Source of the DNA: Emiliania huxleyi CCMP1516
Taxonomy: Eukaryota > Haptophyta > Isochrysidales > Noelaerhabdaceae
Assembly (NCBI RefSeq): GCF_000372725.1
Contig: NW_005198966.1
Location: forward strand, 1,883,537-1,947,536
Length of the DNA stretch: 64,000 nt
Reading direction: 5' to 3'
The translations under genes and the position numbers were made by a program. Shown here in pieces: positions 25,946 through 35,966 of the stretch (within the stretch, counting starts at the first letter, position 1; every line of letters begins with the position of its first letter). The notes beneath the pieces are model-generated. The model was not told where the DNA came from and did no database searches. It saw only the letters and a list, made by a program, of their open reading frames with translations.

Positions 25946-27198
25946 CCTACGCGGGAGACACGGCCGAGTGGAGTAAGCCGAGTAAAACCCGTACGGGAAG
26001 CCGCTTTGCCAACGCCTCTTGGGAGCCGTCGCCGCCACATCCGCGCTGCCCGCCGCAGCCGCCGCCGCCCTGAATCGCCTGAGACCTCTTTGCGGGCGCG
26101 TGCGGCCTAGAGCTGCGCCTGCTCGCCGCCGCCACCTCTTGTCTCCCCTTCGGCGTCGGCGTCGCGACCGCTTCGGCGTCGGCGGCGGTGCCGGCGGCGG
26201 TCGGGCGCCGGCTCTTGTCGTTCGCTGTCTCAGCGTGGTTGTTCTCCATCGATGGTTATCTGGCTCGAGTCCTCCTTCCTCTCGCGCCTCCAGGCTCGGG
26301 GTATTTTTTCGTGACTTATGTGATTATATATATCGCGAACCTGCAGACGCCATGGTCTGAGAAACGACGGCTAGTTTTCGCGGTGTTTTAATTTACGATT
26401 TACTCCTCCTCTCCAGAAATTTTATCCCACCCCGAAACTGCGCACATCACCTCATGCTGCTTTCGCCGCCGCCTGAGAGGAGGATGTACAGCCCCCTCTC
26501 TGGAGCTCATTCTCGCACTGTCGGCTTGTGTCGCGCTGAGCGTGACGGCAGCGTCTGCCCCGACGCCTACTGCAGCTGGGCGTCGACGGCAGCGTCTGCC
26601 CCGACGCCTGCTGCGGCTGGTTGCCGAGCTCCGACCGCTCCAAGCGAGTCGAGGCCAGCCTCCATTAGCGGCGTCCGCAATCATGCCGATGGTCGACTCG
26701 AGCGACTCCATGATCATCTCGAGCTTCACGACGCGGCTCTCAGACGCCCCGCCAGTCGCCGCCGCCGGCGCCGCCTTGCGGCAGGCGTGTAGCCCGTGCC
26801 TGCTGCTGCAGCAGGTTGGTCCGGAGCACGAGCGGGAAGAGCATCATCAGCGGCGACAGAGCGAGACAAAGCGGAGATGATGAGAAGCGAGTCCTTTTTC
26901 TTTTTTACCCATATTGAGCCAGTCTGCTGTGCCCCCTACCGCCCCTCTGCACCAAAAACGAAAGAACATATGGGGTCATCTCGGGTCATCTACTACTCGA
27001 TCGCCGCGATGGGTGAGCGTCCGTCTCCTCAGTCCGGTCGCAGGCTGCGGCGAGCCGCCCGTTGGCGCCGTCGGAATGGAGTCGGATTCAAGCATAGAGT
27101 GAGAGAGTCAGCATTGTCGGATTGAGTGCTTAAAGTAATTTTCTGCGCCCCGTACCCGGGCGGTAAACATTAAGGTAAGGTACGGTAAACGTCTTCAC
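25946..27198. other. Intergenic, no supported gene
   Basis: May hold the 5' exon of the repeat protein (25960-26040). A GGCAGCGTCTGCCCCGACGC phrase is duplicated at about 26546 and 26589. No other coding signal is convincing. Confidence 0.4.
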
Positions 27199-27754
27199 TA
27201 CAGTGGGTTGCGGGCATTAAGAAATAAACAGGATGCCGCGGCACGCCGCCGTTTCTAATCCTTTCCACAGCCCTCATCCACCCCACGCCGTGGTTTCTTA
27301 GCTCCGGCCGGCACTCAAGCCAGAGCCGGCCCGACCGAAGGAAGGAGTTTTACTCGAGTAGGTGAGAGGTAAGCTGCGGTCCGCGAGGGCGATGCCAGAG
27401 TCTGCCGCCGAGTCGGCTCTCTGAATGTGACGGGAAGACGCACACACGCGCGCGTGAACAGGGCTCCAGGCCCCAAATGACGTGTGAGTGTTAGATTTGT
27501 TTGGTATTGCTAAAAATCTCTCTCACACGCCTCCATCCACTCCACTCAGAACACCGCAGACTTGAAAAGTGACAAGTGCGCGCGCCGCAGGCGAAGAGAA
27601 AGTTTGAGCTGCAGCTGGGGCTCCCGTTCACACTCGTATCTGGCCTTTTCTCGGGGCCGCGCCTGCGGCGCGCCGTGGTTTCTTAGATTTTTGCGGAAAT
27701 CGCTTGGTAGGGTTTCTTAATGCCACGTTTTCTTAATGCCCGCAACCCACTGTA
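27199..27754. mobile_element. Tc1/mariner-type MITE (552 bp, TA target duplication)
   Basis: Inverted ends begin CAGTGGGTTGCGGGCATTAA (27201-27220) and end with the exact reverse complement at 27733-27752, extended by GAAA to 24 bp. TA lies directly outside each end (27199-27200 and 27753-27754). TA duplication with CAGT termini fits the Tc1/mariner/pogo group (established knowledge). There is no transposase. A second partial inner copy of TTTCTTAATGCC lies at 27713-27724. The interior includes a dispersed phrase near 27455-27505 that recurs near 56380. Confidence 0.82.
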
Positions 27755-28075
27755 CTCTCTGACTGAGTGAACCGGTGTGCGTTGATACCGTATCTGATAC
27801 CGGGAATGTTGCACGCGGCGCCCTCGCTCCGGTGTCCTTCGCGTAGTACCAGATGGCGTGCTGCGGATCGTTTTTCCAGTGGAGCTTTCCTAGAGCTAGA
27901 GCCATAGACGGACTACTAGACCAGACCAGTTGAGGCTTGAGCTTAGTAATGTGTGGTGCCGTACAGTGAAGTGTGCTTCTGATCGTGCCAAACATCGATA
28001 AGCTTACTTTACCTCTAGACCTAGAGCCCCCCCCAGCAACGCCCCCCCCCCCCCCCCTCTCACAGTACCTCACTT

Positions 28076-28438
28076 TCATCGAAGCGACGCGAGACGCGTG
28101 GGGCGGCTGCCTTCTACACTTCTCGAGTCACTGCGCGCCGTCCTCTTCTTGACGCCGCGCGCCTGCGCCTGCACCACGTCTCCGCCGCCCGCCGCGGCGT
28201 GCGCGGCCGGCGGCGCCGCCGCCGTGGGGAGCCAGCCGATGTACCCGAGTGCGTGCATCTCGACGACAACCTCAAACGCGATCAGCAGCACGATGGTCAT
28301 CTCGATGAACATGGAGTGGCGGTGCTGCGCGTCCTCCTTGAGCTGCTGCGCCGTCGCCTGCGCGTAGTAGAGCTGCTGGTTCACCGCGTCGATCCGCGCC
28401 TCCACCTCGTACTCCTCCACCATCGCGTCGTACAGCTC
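28076..28438 (-). CDS. RMND1/DUF155-like protein, last exon only
   Basis: The exon follows an acceptor (…AGAGTAG at 28439-28445) and reads ELYDAMVEEYEVEARIDAVN, then QQLYYAQATAQQLKEDAQHR, then a single membrane segment IEMTIVLLIAFEVVVEMHAL, and a Ser/Arg-rich tail to the stop at 28076. This matches the C-terminal end of the DUF155/RMD1-RMND1 family, which acts in mitochondria in fungi and animals: a short helical coil followed by a terminal membrane helix. Upstream on this strand lies the P5C reductase gene on the opposite strand, and I find no further exons. The rest is either missing or separated by a very long intron. Confidence 0.65.
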   Translation of the reverse strand, partial: ELYDAMVEEYEVEARIDAVNQQLYYAQATAQQLKEDAQHRHSMFIEMTIVLLIAFEVVVEMHALGYIGWLPTAAAPPAAHAAAGGGDVVQAQARGVKKRTARSDSRSVEGSRPTRLASLR

Positions 28439-28547
28439 CTACTCTAAGCAGAAAAGAATTGCCGCCTTCCGATCAACCTCGGCGCCTGCTCGCTCTCTGC
28501 TGTCTGTCGCTCACCTCCCTCTCTCTCCCGCACTGGCCTGTGTGTAT

Positions 28548-29477
28548 ATGCTCCGCCAACTCAGCCGCCGCCTCAGCATGAGCTCCAGCCAGAGCCGCAT
28601 AGCGAGCCGCATAGCGATGATTGGCTGCGGCAAGATGGCGGAGGCGCTTGCGGACGGGCTGCAAGCGGAGCTGCCCGGCCTCTCTCTCTGCGCAGCTGAC
28701 GTCAACCGTCACCGAGCGCTCCTCTTTCAGGAGCGATTCGGCGCCAGCGTGCACGAGAGCGCCCGCGATGCGGTGCGTGGAGCCGACCTTGTGCTGCTGG
28801 CGTGCAAGCCACAAAACATAGCTGCAGTAGGGAAGGAGCTGTGCGGCCACATCGACTCCGAGACCGTCGTGCTGAGCATCCTCGCAGGCACGCCGCTGAG
28901 CGTGCTCTCGGGCAGCCTCGGCGTGGCGCGAGTAGTCCGGTCGATGCCAAACACGCCAGCTGCGGTCAAGGAGGGCATGACAGTCTGGATGGGGACGCAG
29001 AGCGTCTCGGATGCCGACCGGCGGCTCGTTTCTCGTGTCCTCGGCAGCCTCGGCCAGGAGCACGAGGTGGACGACGAGAAGTACCTCGACATGGCGACGG
29101 CCCTCTCCGGGAGCGGCCCCGCCTACGTTCTGCTGCTGATGGAGAGCATGATCGAGACGGGCGTACACCTCGGGCTGCAGCGAGACGTCGCGACCAAGCT
29201 GGTGCAGCAGACTGTCAAGGGCACCGCCGTGTACGCAGGCTCGCCGGAGGGCATGAGTGCCGCCAACTACAGCGCCCTCCGCTCGGACATCACCTCTCCG
29301 TCTGGCACCACCGCCTCCGCAGTGTACACGCTGGAGCGTGGCGGCTTCAGGACGACGGTCGCCGACGGGCTTTGGGCGGCGTACCGCCGCTCCCTCGAGC
29401 TCGGCCTGCAGGACAGCAACGTCGGACCGGACAGGTCAAAGCTTGTGGGCAAAGGCACGGACCGGTCGAAGCCCTAG
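28548..29477 (+). CDS. proC: Pyrroline-5-carboxylate reductase
   Basis: It catalyses the last step of proline synthesis: NAD(P)H-dependent reduction of pyrroline-5-carboxylate (family knowledge). The frame is uninterrupted, 309 residues from ATG 28548. The dinucleotide fold begins at RIAMIGCGKMAEAL. Further family motifs follow in order: LLACKPQN, SILAGTPLSVL, VVRSMPNTPAAVKEGMTVWM, ALSGSGPAYV, and the C-terminal signature SPSGTTASAVYTLERGGFRT. The first roughly 25 residues (MLRQLSRRLSMSSSQSR) are basic and Ser-rich and could be an organelle-targeting extension; ATG 28578 is an alternative start. No intron is present, unlike most neighbours. It is divergent from the RMND1-like exon about 110 bp away. 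Confidence 0.96.
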   Translation: MLRQLSRRLSMSSSQSRIASRIAMIGCGKMAEALADGLQAELPGLSLCAADVNRHRALLFQERFGASVHESARDAVRGADLVLLACKPQNIAAVGKELCGHIDSETVVLSILAGTPLSVLSGSLGVARVVRSMPNTPAAVKEGMTVWMGTQSVSDADRRLVSRVLGSLGQEHEVDDEKYLDMATALSGSGPAYVLLLMESMIETGVHLGLQRDVATKLVQQTVKGTAVYAGSPEGMSAANYSALRSDITSPSGTTASAVYTLERGGFRTTVADGLWAAYRRSLELGLQDSNVGPDRSKLVGKGTDRSKP

Positions 29478-29832
29478 CGCATGGCGGCACCGCTGGGCGC
29501 TCGCACAGTCCCCCACGGTGTAAGCTCGCCGCACACACGCCCAGCCCTCAGGTACGTGTATGTTCGAGAACACTCAAGAGAGACAGAGGTGGATGCGGCA
29601 TGGCTGGCCGGCCGGCCCACGCAACTGCCAGTACCAGCGGTGTCTTCGATGAATTGTGTTTCCGTGTCTCAGAGAGCAGATAAAGGTTTTAAAGCCGTGT
29701 GTGTACAATAAAAGTAATCTCGGTGAGATAAAGAAGCCGTACTGCCGTACACACTGTCACTGACGGAGGTCCCTGACGTATCAGTTATCACATATTAGGA
29801 GCAGCAGGGACCCGAGGGAGGGACCATGTCGC

Positions 29833-32800
29833 ATGTGGAAGACGGCTAGTGCTAGTCCCCCATCGGGAGGTGACGACCCCGGCTCTATAGTCGCCGACCA
29901 CAACCCACAAAGAACCCTGCACAAAAAAGATAGATCGCAAGGGCGGGGACCTGTTCCTTTTTACCCACCTCGCACAGTACGAGAGAGGTGTCCGTTTTTA
30001 TTTATTTATTTAGTTATCACCGCCTCTTTTGAGCGGCATGGAGGCCGCGCGCTGCTAGCGCGTCGGCGGGGGTGGCGCTGCCATATGCAAGCGCACTTGA
30101 GGCCGTCTGACGGTCCTGGTCGCTTCAGCAACGCCACTACACCCCACGAGTGTCGCTCGTCTGGAAAGCGAGGGCCTCGTCTCCAGCCCGGCTGCGGCCG
30201 GGCACCTGGCGTCCACCACGGGCGTGCACAGAGGGTGCAGCGGTGGAAGATCCCAACTCATGTCATCTACTCGCAGAACGCACGTGGGCTCAAGACCGAC
30301 AGCGCTCTCACCGAGGCTATCGACGCTCTCCGACACCGCTCAGGCTTCTCTGCCGGGCTGCAGGAGACGTGGAGAACGGGCCTGGAGGAGATTGAGGAGG
30401 ACGGCTTCGTCTTCCTCGGCGCTGCACCCGCTGTACAGAACGGACGCGGCTCAAAAGGAGTCGGCATCCTGCTCTCGCCACTGGCTGTCGCTGCGTGGCG
30501 AGCAGCTGGAGCCGTTGTGCACAACGACGTAGGCCCGCGGGTTATCGCAGTGCGTATGGAGGTTGAAGATTCGGCTGGCAGGAAGCAGGGACTGTTTCAG
30601 GTGGCGTCGTATGCGCCTATCTCGACAGCCCCGGACACCGAAAAGGACGAATATGAGACCGCTCTCGCCTGTGTGCTCTCGCGACGGCAGTCCGGCGACA
30701 TTGTGATTGTCTGTGCTGACACCAATGCGAGCATTGGACGCGGCTGCCTTGGCGGCCAAAATGTCAACTACGGTGCGGTCGGTTCTCATGGTATCGACTT
30801 TCTCAATGACTCTGGGCGCCGCCTGCGCTCGTTCATGGAGCTGCACGACCTTGCTGCACTGTCCTCGTTCTTCAAGAAGCCGTTTTACGGGACGTGGCTG
30901 CACCCGTGCAGTAAGCTGCAGAAGCAGCTGGATCACATCATGATCTCTCGATGCGACTTGAAGAGATTCACAGACGCCGGGGCATGCTGTGGACAGTTGA
31001 TCGACAGCGACCACAGTGCTGTCTTCTGCAAGCTGCGCTTCACAGTGCGGCTTCGACGCAAACTGGAGCCGCGTGCTCAGCTCGCTCGACTCGACACCGC
31101 ACCGTTGCTGAACCAGGACCAGGCGGTCCAGTTCGCTACGGATGTGGTGACGAGCCTCGGCACATCCGACGCCTCGGCCGTATCGTACTCAACACTGGCC
31201 AAGGCGGTGGAAAAGACCGCTGCCGAGACGCTCCCCAAGCATGAGCGGCCTGCGCCGCTGTGGTTTGCGGCGAAGGAGGGCGTTTTGCGTGCCGTCATCG
31301 CGAACCGCAACGCCACCTTCAACGCTCATCAGCGGCAACCGACGGCGGACGCTGCCGCTCAATATCGAGAGGCGCGCTCACGCGTGCAGCTCGAAATCAG
31401 GCGTGCCAAGTCGGATTGGATCCTCGGCAAATGCACCGCCATCAACGATGGCATCTGCGGCGCCACGGGATCCGCGGCCGCCTGGGCGACCGTAAAGGTG
31501 CTCAAGGCTGGCCTCGCGCCGCCGCGCCGTGCACCGCCGGCAAAAATGAAAAAGGCCGATGGCTCTCTCGCTGACACGCCAGAGGAGAATGCGAGCGTCT
31601 TTGCCGACGCGTTCTCCCAGCTGTATGGTCGAGAGGCGTCCTTCGACCCCTCGGTGCTCGACGACCTGCCGCAGAGGCCGGTCGCCGTTGGTCTTGACCA
31701 CGTACCGTCGGACGACGAGATTCAGCTGGCGACGAGCAAGCTGCACGCTACTGCTCCGGGCCCATCAGGCCTGCATGCACGGCTGTGGCAGGCTCTCGTG
31801 TCGACGAGCGACGGATTTGGCTTCGTGAGACATCTCGTGCAACACTTCTGGGAGACCGAAGAGTTGCCCGAGGGGTGGGAGACGGGGCTGCTCAGTATCC
31901 TGCCCAAGAAGGGTGACCTGAGCCTCCCTGGAAACTACCGTGGGATCATGATGCTCGAGACGGCGTACAAGATCGCTGGCAACATCATCCTCGTTCGGCT
32001 CAAACCGATCAAGGAGGGTGGAACGCTGAATCACGAGAACCAAAACGGCTTCCGGCCGAACCGTGGCTGCTTCGACGCGATATTCTCGATCAAAACGCTG
32101 ATCAAGAAGCGTCGAGAGCACGGCCTCGAGACCTGGCTGTTGCTAATCGACCTGGTCAAGGCGTTTGACCGTGTACCGCGCGAGCTGCTTTGGCGCGTGA
32201 TGCTGAAGCAGGGCGTGCCTCCCAAGATCGTCTCGCTGCTGAAGGCGCTGCATGCGACGGTCAAGGTCCAGTTCGAGGTGGGTGGCGTGAAGAAGGTGAT
32301 CGACTCGATTATCGGCGTCAAGCAGGGCGACCTACTCGGCCCCGAGTTGTTCATCTTCTTCATGGCGGCGGTCATGGAGACGTGGCGCCTCCACCACGAC
32401 TTCGAGCTGTGCGTCGTCCGCTCGAAGAACGATTTTGTCCTCACCGGTCGGCGCCCGTCTACCGTCGGCGATGTTGAGTTCTCCCTCAGAGACTCCATGT
32501 ACGCCGACGACGCGGGCCTCGCCTTCTGCTCTCGGCGCGGCGTCGAGGTCGAGACGCCCAAGGTGGTCGCGCACTTCGCTCGCTGGGGCATGGAGATCCA
32601 CGTCGGCAAGGACGGCTCCAACGGCGAGCCTCGCAAGGACTCGAAGTCGGAGGTGCTCTTCTGCGCGGCGGCGCCGACCTCGTACAACAACCCCGCCACC
32701 TACGACGGCGCCGACCTGTCCGACATCAAGCTGCCCGGCGGCTGCTTCATGCCGGTCGTGGACCGCTTCAAATATCTTGGGAGCTACCTCAACCGCGACT

Positions 32801-33492
32801 GCAGCGACGGGCTCGACGTCGACAGCCGGATCGAGTCGGCAGGCCGAGCTTTTGGCGCTCTTCGGAAGTGCCTTTTCAGCTCGAGGGACGTCTCGTTTGC
32901 CGCCAAGCGCGCGGTCTACACCTCGCTCATCCTCTCCATCCTGCTCTACGGGTGCGAGTGCTGGGCGCTCACCGAGCGCCTCCTCCACCGTCTCCGCGTC
33001 TTCCACGCACAGTGCGTGCGTGCGATGTGTCGTGTCACTCGCAAGCACGTGTGGGAGCACCACATCACGACTGGCGAACTCTGCGCCAGGCTAGGTCTCG
33101 ACTTCATCGACTACTACATCGACCGACGCCGGCTGGGCTGGCTCGGGCATGTCAGCAGGATGGATTTCAATCGCCTACCTCGTCGCATGCTCTCATCGTG
33201 GGTGCCTCACGGCCGGCCGATCGGGTGCCCCAACATGACGTTTGGGCGCAGCATCCGCACCGCGCTCGACAAGTTCCACATCGACCGCTCGAGGTGGCCC
33301 GAGCTCGCCGCCGATCGCTCGGCCTGGCGCCAGACGCTGGAGAACAGGCGCCCGCCCGACGCCTTCTTTGCCATGCCGGCGAGGGCTAGGCCGCCCTCCC
33401 CGCGCATTCCGCGCACTAAACCAGTGCGCTCATGCTTGGCGAGAACCAATGCAGCGATGGACATCTCGCTACAGGCGCTCGCGGGGTCGTGA
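29833..33492 (+). CDS. Non-LTR retrotransposon ORF: endonuclease plus reverse transcriptase
   Basis: A continuous 1219-codon frame. The apurinic-type endonuclease domain begins near residue 140 (IYSQNARGL) with LQETW, ADTNASIG, LDHIMISRCD and DSDHSAVF. The reverse transcriptase follows from about residue 690: LPKKGDLSLPGNYRGIMMLE, NQNGFRPNRGCFDAIF, LLIDLVKAFDRVPRELLW, VKQGDLLGPELF and the catalytic YADD near residue 889. The C-terminus has a RRLGWLGHVSRMD segment typical of such LINEs. The true start is uncertain: the first roughly 130 codons overlap a SINE-like sequence (29940-30020), so initiation may lie further in. All catalytic motifs I can check are present, so this copy may be recent. 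Confidence 0.93.
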   Translation: MWKTASASPPSGGDDPGSIVADHNPQRTLHKKDRSQGRGPVPFYPPRTVRERCPFLFIYLVITASFERHGGRALLARRRGWRCHMQAHLRPSDGPGRFSNATTPHECRSSGKRGPRLQPGCGRAPGVHHGRAQRVQRWKIPTHVIYSQNARGLKTDSALTEAIDALRHRSGFSAGLQETWRTGLEEIEEDGFVFLGAAPAVQNGRGSKGVGILLSPLAVAAWRAAGAVVHNDVGPRVIAVRMEVEDSAGRKQGLFQVASYAPISTAPDTEKDEYETALACVLSRRQSGDIVIVCADTNASIGRGCLGGQNVNYGAVGSHGIDFLNDSGRRLRSFMELHDLAALSSFFKKPFYGTWLHPCSKLQKQLDHIMISRCDLKRFTDAGACCGQLIDSDHSAVFCKLRFTVRLRRKLEPRAQLARLDTAPLLNQDQAVQFATDVVTSLGTSDASAVSYSTLAKAVEKTAAETLPKHERPAPLWFAAKEGVLRAVIANRNATFNAHQRQPTADAAAQYREARSRVQLEIRRAKSDWILGKCTAINDGICGATGSAAAWATVKVLKAGLAPPRRAPPAKMKKADGSLADTPEENASVFADAFSQLYGREASFDPSVLDDLPQRPVAVGLDHVPSDDEIQLATSKLHATAPGPSGLHARLWQALVSTSDGFGFVRHLVQHFWETEELPEGWETGLLSILPKKGDLSLPGNYRGIMMLETAYKIAGNIILVRLKPIKEGGTLNHENQNGFRPNRGCFDAIFSIKTLIKKRREHGLETWLLLIDLVKAFDRVPRELLWRVMLKQGVPPKIVSLLKALHATVKVQFEVGGVKKVIDSIIGVKQGDLLGPELFIFFMAAVMETWRLHHDFELCVVRSKNDFVLTGRRPSTVGDVEFSLRDSMYADDAGLAFCSRRGVEVETPKVVAHFARWGMEIHVGKDGSNGEPRKDSKSEVLFCAAAPTSYNNPATYDGADLSDIKLPGGCFMPVVDRFKYLGSYLNRDCSDGLDVDSRIESAGRAFGALRKCLFSSRDVSFAAKRAVYTSLILSILLYGCECWALTERLLHRLRVFHAQCVRAMCRVTRKHVWEHHITTGELCARLGLDFIDYYIDRRRLGWLGHVSRMDFNRLPRRMLSSWVPHGRPIGCPNMTFGRSIRTALDKFHIDRSRWPELAADRSAWRQTLENRRPPDAFFAMPARARPPSPRIPRTKPVRSCLARTNAAMDISLQALAGS

Positions 33493-33644
33493 GTGGGGGT
33501 CCCCACTGCTGCCCCTCTGACTATACATTTGTCTGTGGTGATGCCTTTCCCTGAGAACGCACACAACGCCTCGTGTGTAATGCCCTGTGTTCCGCGAGTG
33601 CGTGTGCCCCGTCGTCCATGCTAGGACGTGTGTAACACTGACTG

Positions 33645-33782
33645 ACTGACTGTTCGGATTTTCGCTATTTGGTCGTGTGGGTGTGAATTCCGGGATTAGT
33701 CAACGGTACCGCGTCGGCGACGCGGGCGCCTTGCGGGCAGCCAGAGCCCTTAGCCACCCTTTTATTGCGCGGTCAAAAGAGA
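33645..33782 (+). repeat. LINE 3'-end segment shared with another site
   Basis: This begins near CTGTTCGGATTTTCGCTATT and contains GGTACCGCGTCGGCGACGCG, ending GCGCGGTCAAAAGAGAGAAA. It matches 45775-45905 in inverted orientation. It lies about 150 bp after the retrotransposon stop, where the 3' UTR and 3' terminus are expected. Confidence 0.75.
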
Positions 33783-34680
33783 GAAAATAACAAATCGACA
33801 ACTCCCTCTCTCACATGACAAGCGATCCCACGACAGCGAGTGTGGGGACTACATGATCCGTACGTGAAGGGTGGAGGGGCCCGTCCGCAGAGCTAGGCGG
33901 CGCGGGCACCCCCCACTGGGGCCGAGGACAAGAGGCCGTTTGCCGCTTGCTTGTTCTTGATCCAGTTGGTGCGCATCTTGCGCGCCTGCTTGTTGATGTT
34001 TTCGGCGTCGCCCGCCACCGCCCGCCATGGAGATCTGCTGCGTGTGGTGGACGACAAAGCTCAAAGGAGGAGGCGCTCGCCGACGCCGCCCCATACACCG
34101 TCCGGTCCGTGTTGGTGCCCACCGCTTCCTTGGCGAACACGTGGAGGAACTGCTTGCATGGTGGGCGGCGCAATGCCACCCAAAGTTTCCACGAGCACCA
34201 GCCGCACTTGGAGCACTTGGAGTGCAGTCGGTAACCTCACATCCAGGGCCGAGGAGCTAAGAAGCGCACCCAGCGGGCCGGATGATCGGGATCGGGTTGC
34301 GGGCTAGAGAGCCCTAGCCCCGGGGGTGCGCGTTCGCAGGGAAAGGGCCGTAAAGTAAACACGGGTCTCCGAGGGTTGGACCCGCGTACCGGGTTTCCCC
34401 TTAACTGCAGGACACCTCCTCCAATCGGAGCTACTGGAAATCACACTGTACACCACGCCCAAACACACAGACACTTGCTTAGTCCTCGGTCCCGGAGCTC
34501 CCCCTTCCGTCCTCCCGGGGCTCCGGTTCTCCCCGATTCGTTGCTTCTTAGTTATGGCTTTCTTGACCCACTTCGCGTCGTAGTACTGCGCCCCCCTCCA
34601 CTTCCAGCCCGTATCCGTCTTGACCCACCCCTTTCCATACGCGTGGTCTTTGACCCATCCCTTTCCAGTCGAGTGGTTTG
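33783..34680. other. Intergenic, no supported gene
   Basis: No gene supported. The phrase ACTTGGAGCACTTGGAGTGC at 34206-34227 recurs at 45741-45762. The start of a TTGACCCAYCCCTTTCC duplicated phrase lies at 34620-34675. Confidence 0.4.
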
Positions 34681-35115
34681 GCCTAAGCACCTTATTCTCG
34701 AATATCTCCGAGAATATAGATGGTCCCGCGCACTTTCGTATTCGAGAATATTCTCGAGAATATAGATGCCCCGGCCGACTTTTTCTCAAGAATCTACGAG
34801 CTTTCTTCAGCCCTTGACCTTGGTTGACCTCGAGTCTCTTGAATATTCTCGACGTTACATCGCGGCGCCTAGAACGGTCTTGACTACAGCTTCTCGAGGC
34901 AGCTCTTTTGCCCCCTCAACAGTAGGTTTTGGGTCGATGCAGACGGAAATCTTTAAGTTTTGGACGTTCCTGAGCGGTTGGGAGCACAAACCTATACTTT
35001 AAAGCGATTTTTGTCGTCCGCTGACATGTCGCGTGGTGAAATAGTGGCGAAAATATTCTCAATATTCGAGAATATTCTCGAGAATATAGATGGTCCGGCG
35101 AGAATATAAGCAAAA
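34681..35115. repeat. Palindromic GAATATTCTCGAGAATATAG repeat cluster
   Basis: Several AT-rich palindromes occur in otherwise GC-rich DNA: near 34700-34715, 34737-34768 and 35045-35092, each followed by GATGGTCC or GATGCCCC. The core GAATATTCTCGAGAATAT can form hairpins. The same ATTCTCGA words recur singly at 34850 and 35060. The units resemble arrays of GAA/TTC heat-shock-element half-sites, but their arrangement also fits a small palindromic repeat family. Confidence 0.65.
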
Positions 35116-35347
35116 GAATATAGATATTACTTGGCGAGAAAAGCGTGCTTAGCCTAACGAGTGGTCGAGCGGTCCGTCCACCTGACGGCCACGCTCCTTG
35201 CACCCCACGACCCCCGTCAACGCCCTGTCTAGCGTGTTTCCAAAGCAAAAGAGAAATGGCGCTCGATCCCACCGTGGAAGTGTGGCGGCAAGAAAAGAGG
35301 GGTTGCTCCCCGAATGTCTGAAAAGAACTCGATCATACTGCGATCCG

Positions 35348-35966
35348 ATGCTCTCCGCCCTGCGGTGCCGCTCAACGAGCACGCTGGCGCGCATGGGCTC
35401 GCGTCACTGCTCATATAAAGGGCCGCCGCTTGCGCCGCACAGTCGGCCTAGCGAGGCGACCGTCAAGCGCCTCGCAGCTGAAGCCGAGATGCAGCAGAAG
35501 ATGTGGGACCTCTTTGTGCCGGAGGGCGGCATCCGGTTCGGCGACCGCCGCTTCTGGGTGCTGTTATCCATCGTGCTGGGCGCGCCGCTGCCCACTCACG
35601 CCCTTCCCTCCTAGCCGCCGCAACCGACTCTTTCTTTCCTGCCAGGGCTCCATGCAGCAAACATGTACAAGGACAGCCGAAAGCCGCGCGATCTGGGGCT
35701 GCCGGAGGGCGCGGTGCGGAGGCTACCCGACGGCGGCTTGCTGCTGGCCGACGGATCGATTGCGAAAAATGCCGAGGCAGCACCCGCGGCGCAGCACACG
35801 TTGCATCGGGTCAGGGAGGTGTGACGCCCTTGCCGCCCACCCAGCGCCGCCGCCGGCCACTCTCAGCCCCGTCGCTCCAGCAGCTCCCGCGCCCTCCGCC
35901 TCGCAGGCCGGCGAGGACGACACCGCACTCGGAAGTGCGCTGCGGAAAATGAAGGACGCTGTGTGA
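35348..35966 (+). CDS. Small predicted mitochondrial single-pass membrane protein
   Basis: Three exons with consistent phases: 35348-35579, 35646-35820 and 35867-35966, 168 residues. Intron 1 is GC-AG and intron 2 is GT-AG. The N-terminus MLSALRCRSTSTLARMGSRH is basic, with Ser/Thr/Leu and no acidic residues, as in a mitochondrial presequence (inference). A membrane segment follows at about residue 70 (FWVLLSIVLGLHAANMY). Then come KDSRKPRDLGLPEGAVRRLP, GGLLLADGSI, an Ala/Pro linker and a charged end (ALRKMKDAV). I do not recognise the family. Size and layout resemble accessory subunits of respiratory complexes, but that is only a suggestion. Confidence 0.65.

Noticed and set aside
24390-25976. 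528-codon plus-strand open frame
   Set aside because: It is antisense to the 492-bp coding repeats; the minus frame has the non-repetitive conserved C-terminal domain.
34700-35090. Bona fide heat-shock promoter
   Set aside because: GAA/TTC half-sites are present, but spacing is set by the palindromic repeat and no gene starts close by; kept only as a possibility.
35155-35225. tRNA-Ser/Leu-like sequence GTGGTCGAGCGGTC
   Set aside because: A D-arm-like phrase only; no anticodon stem or GTTCGAATCC T-arm at the required distance.
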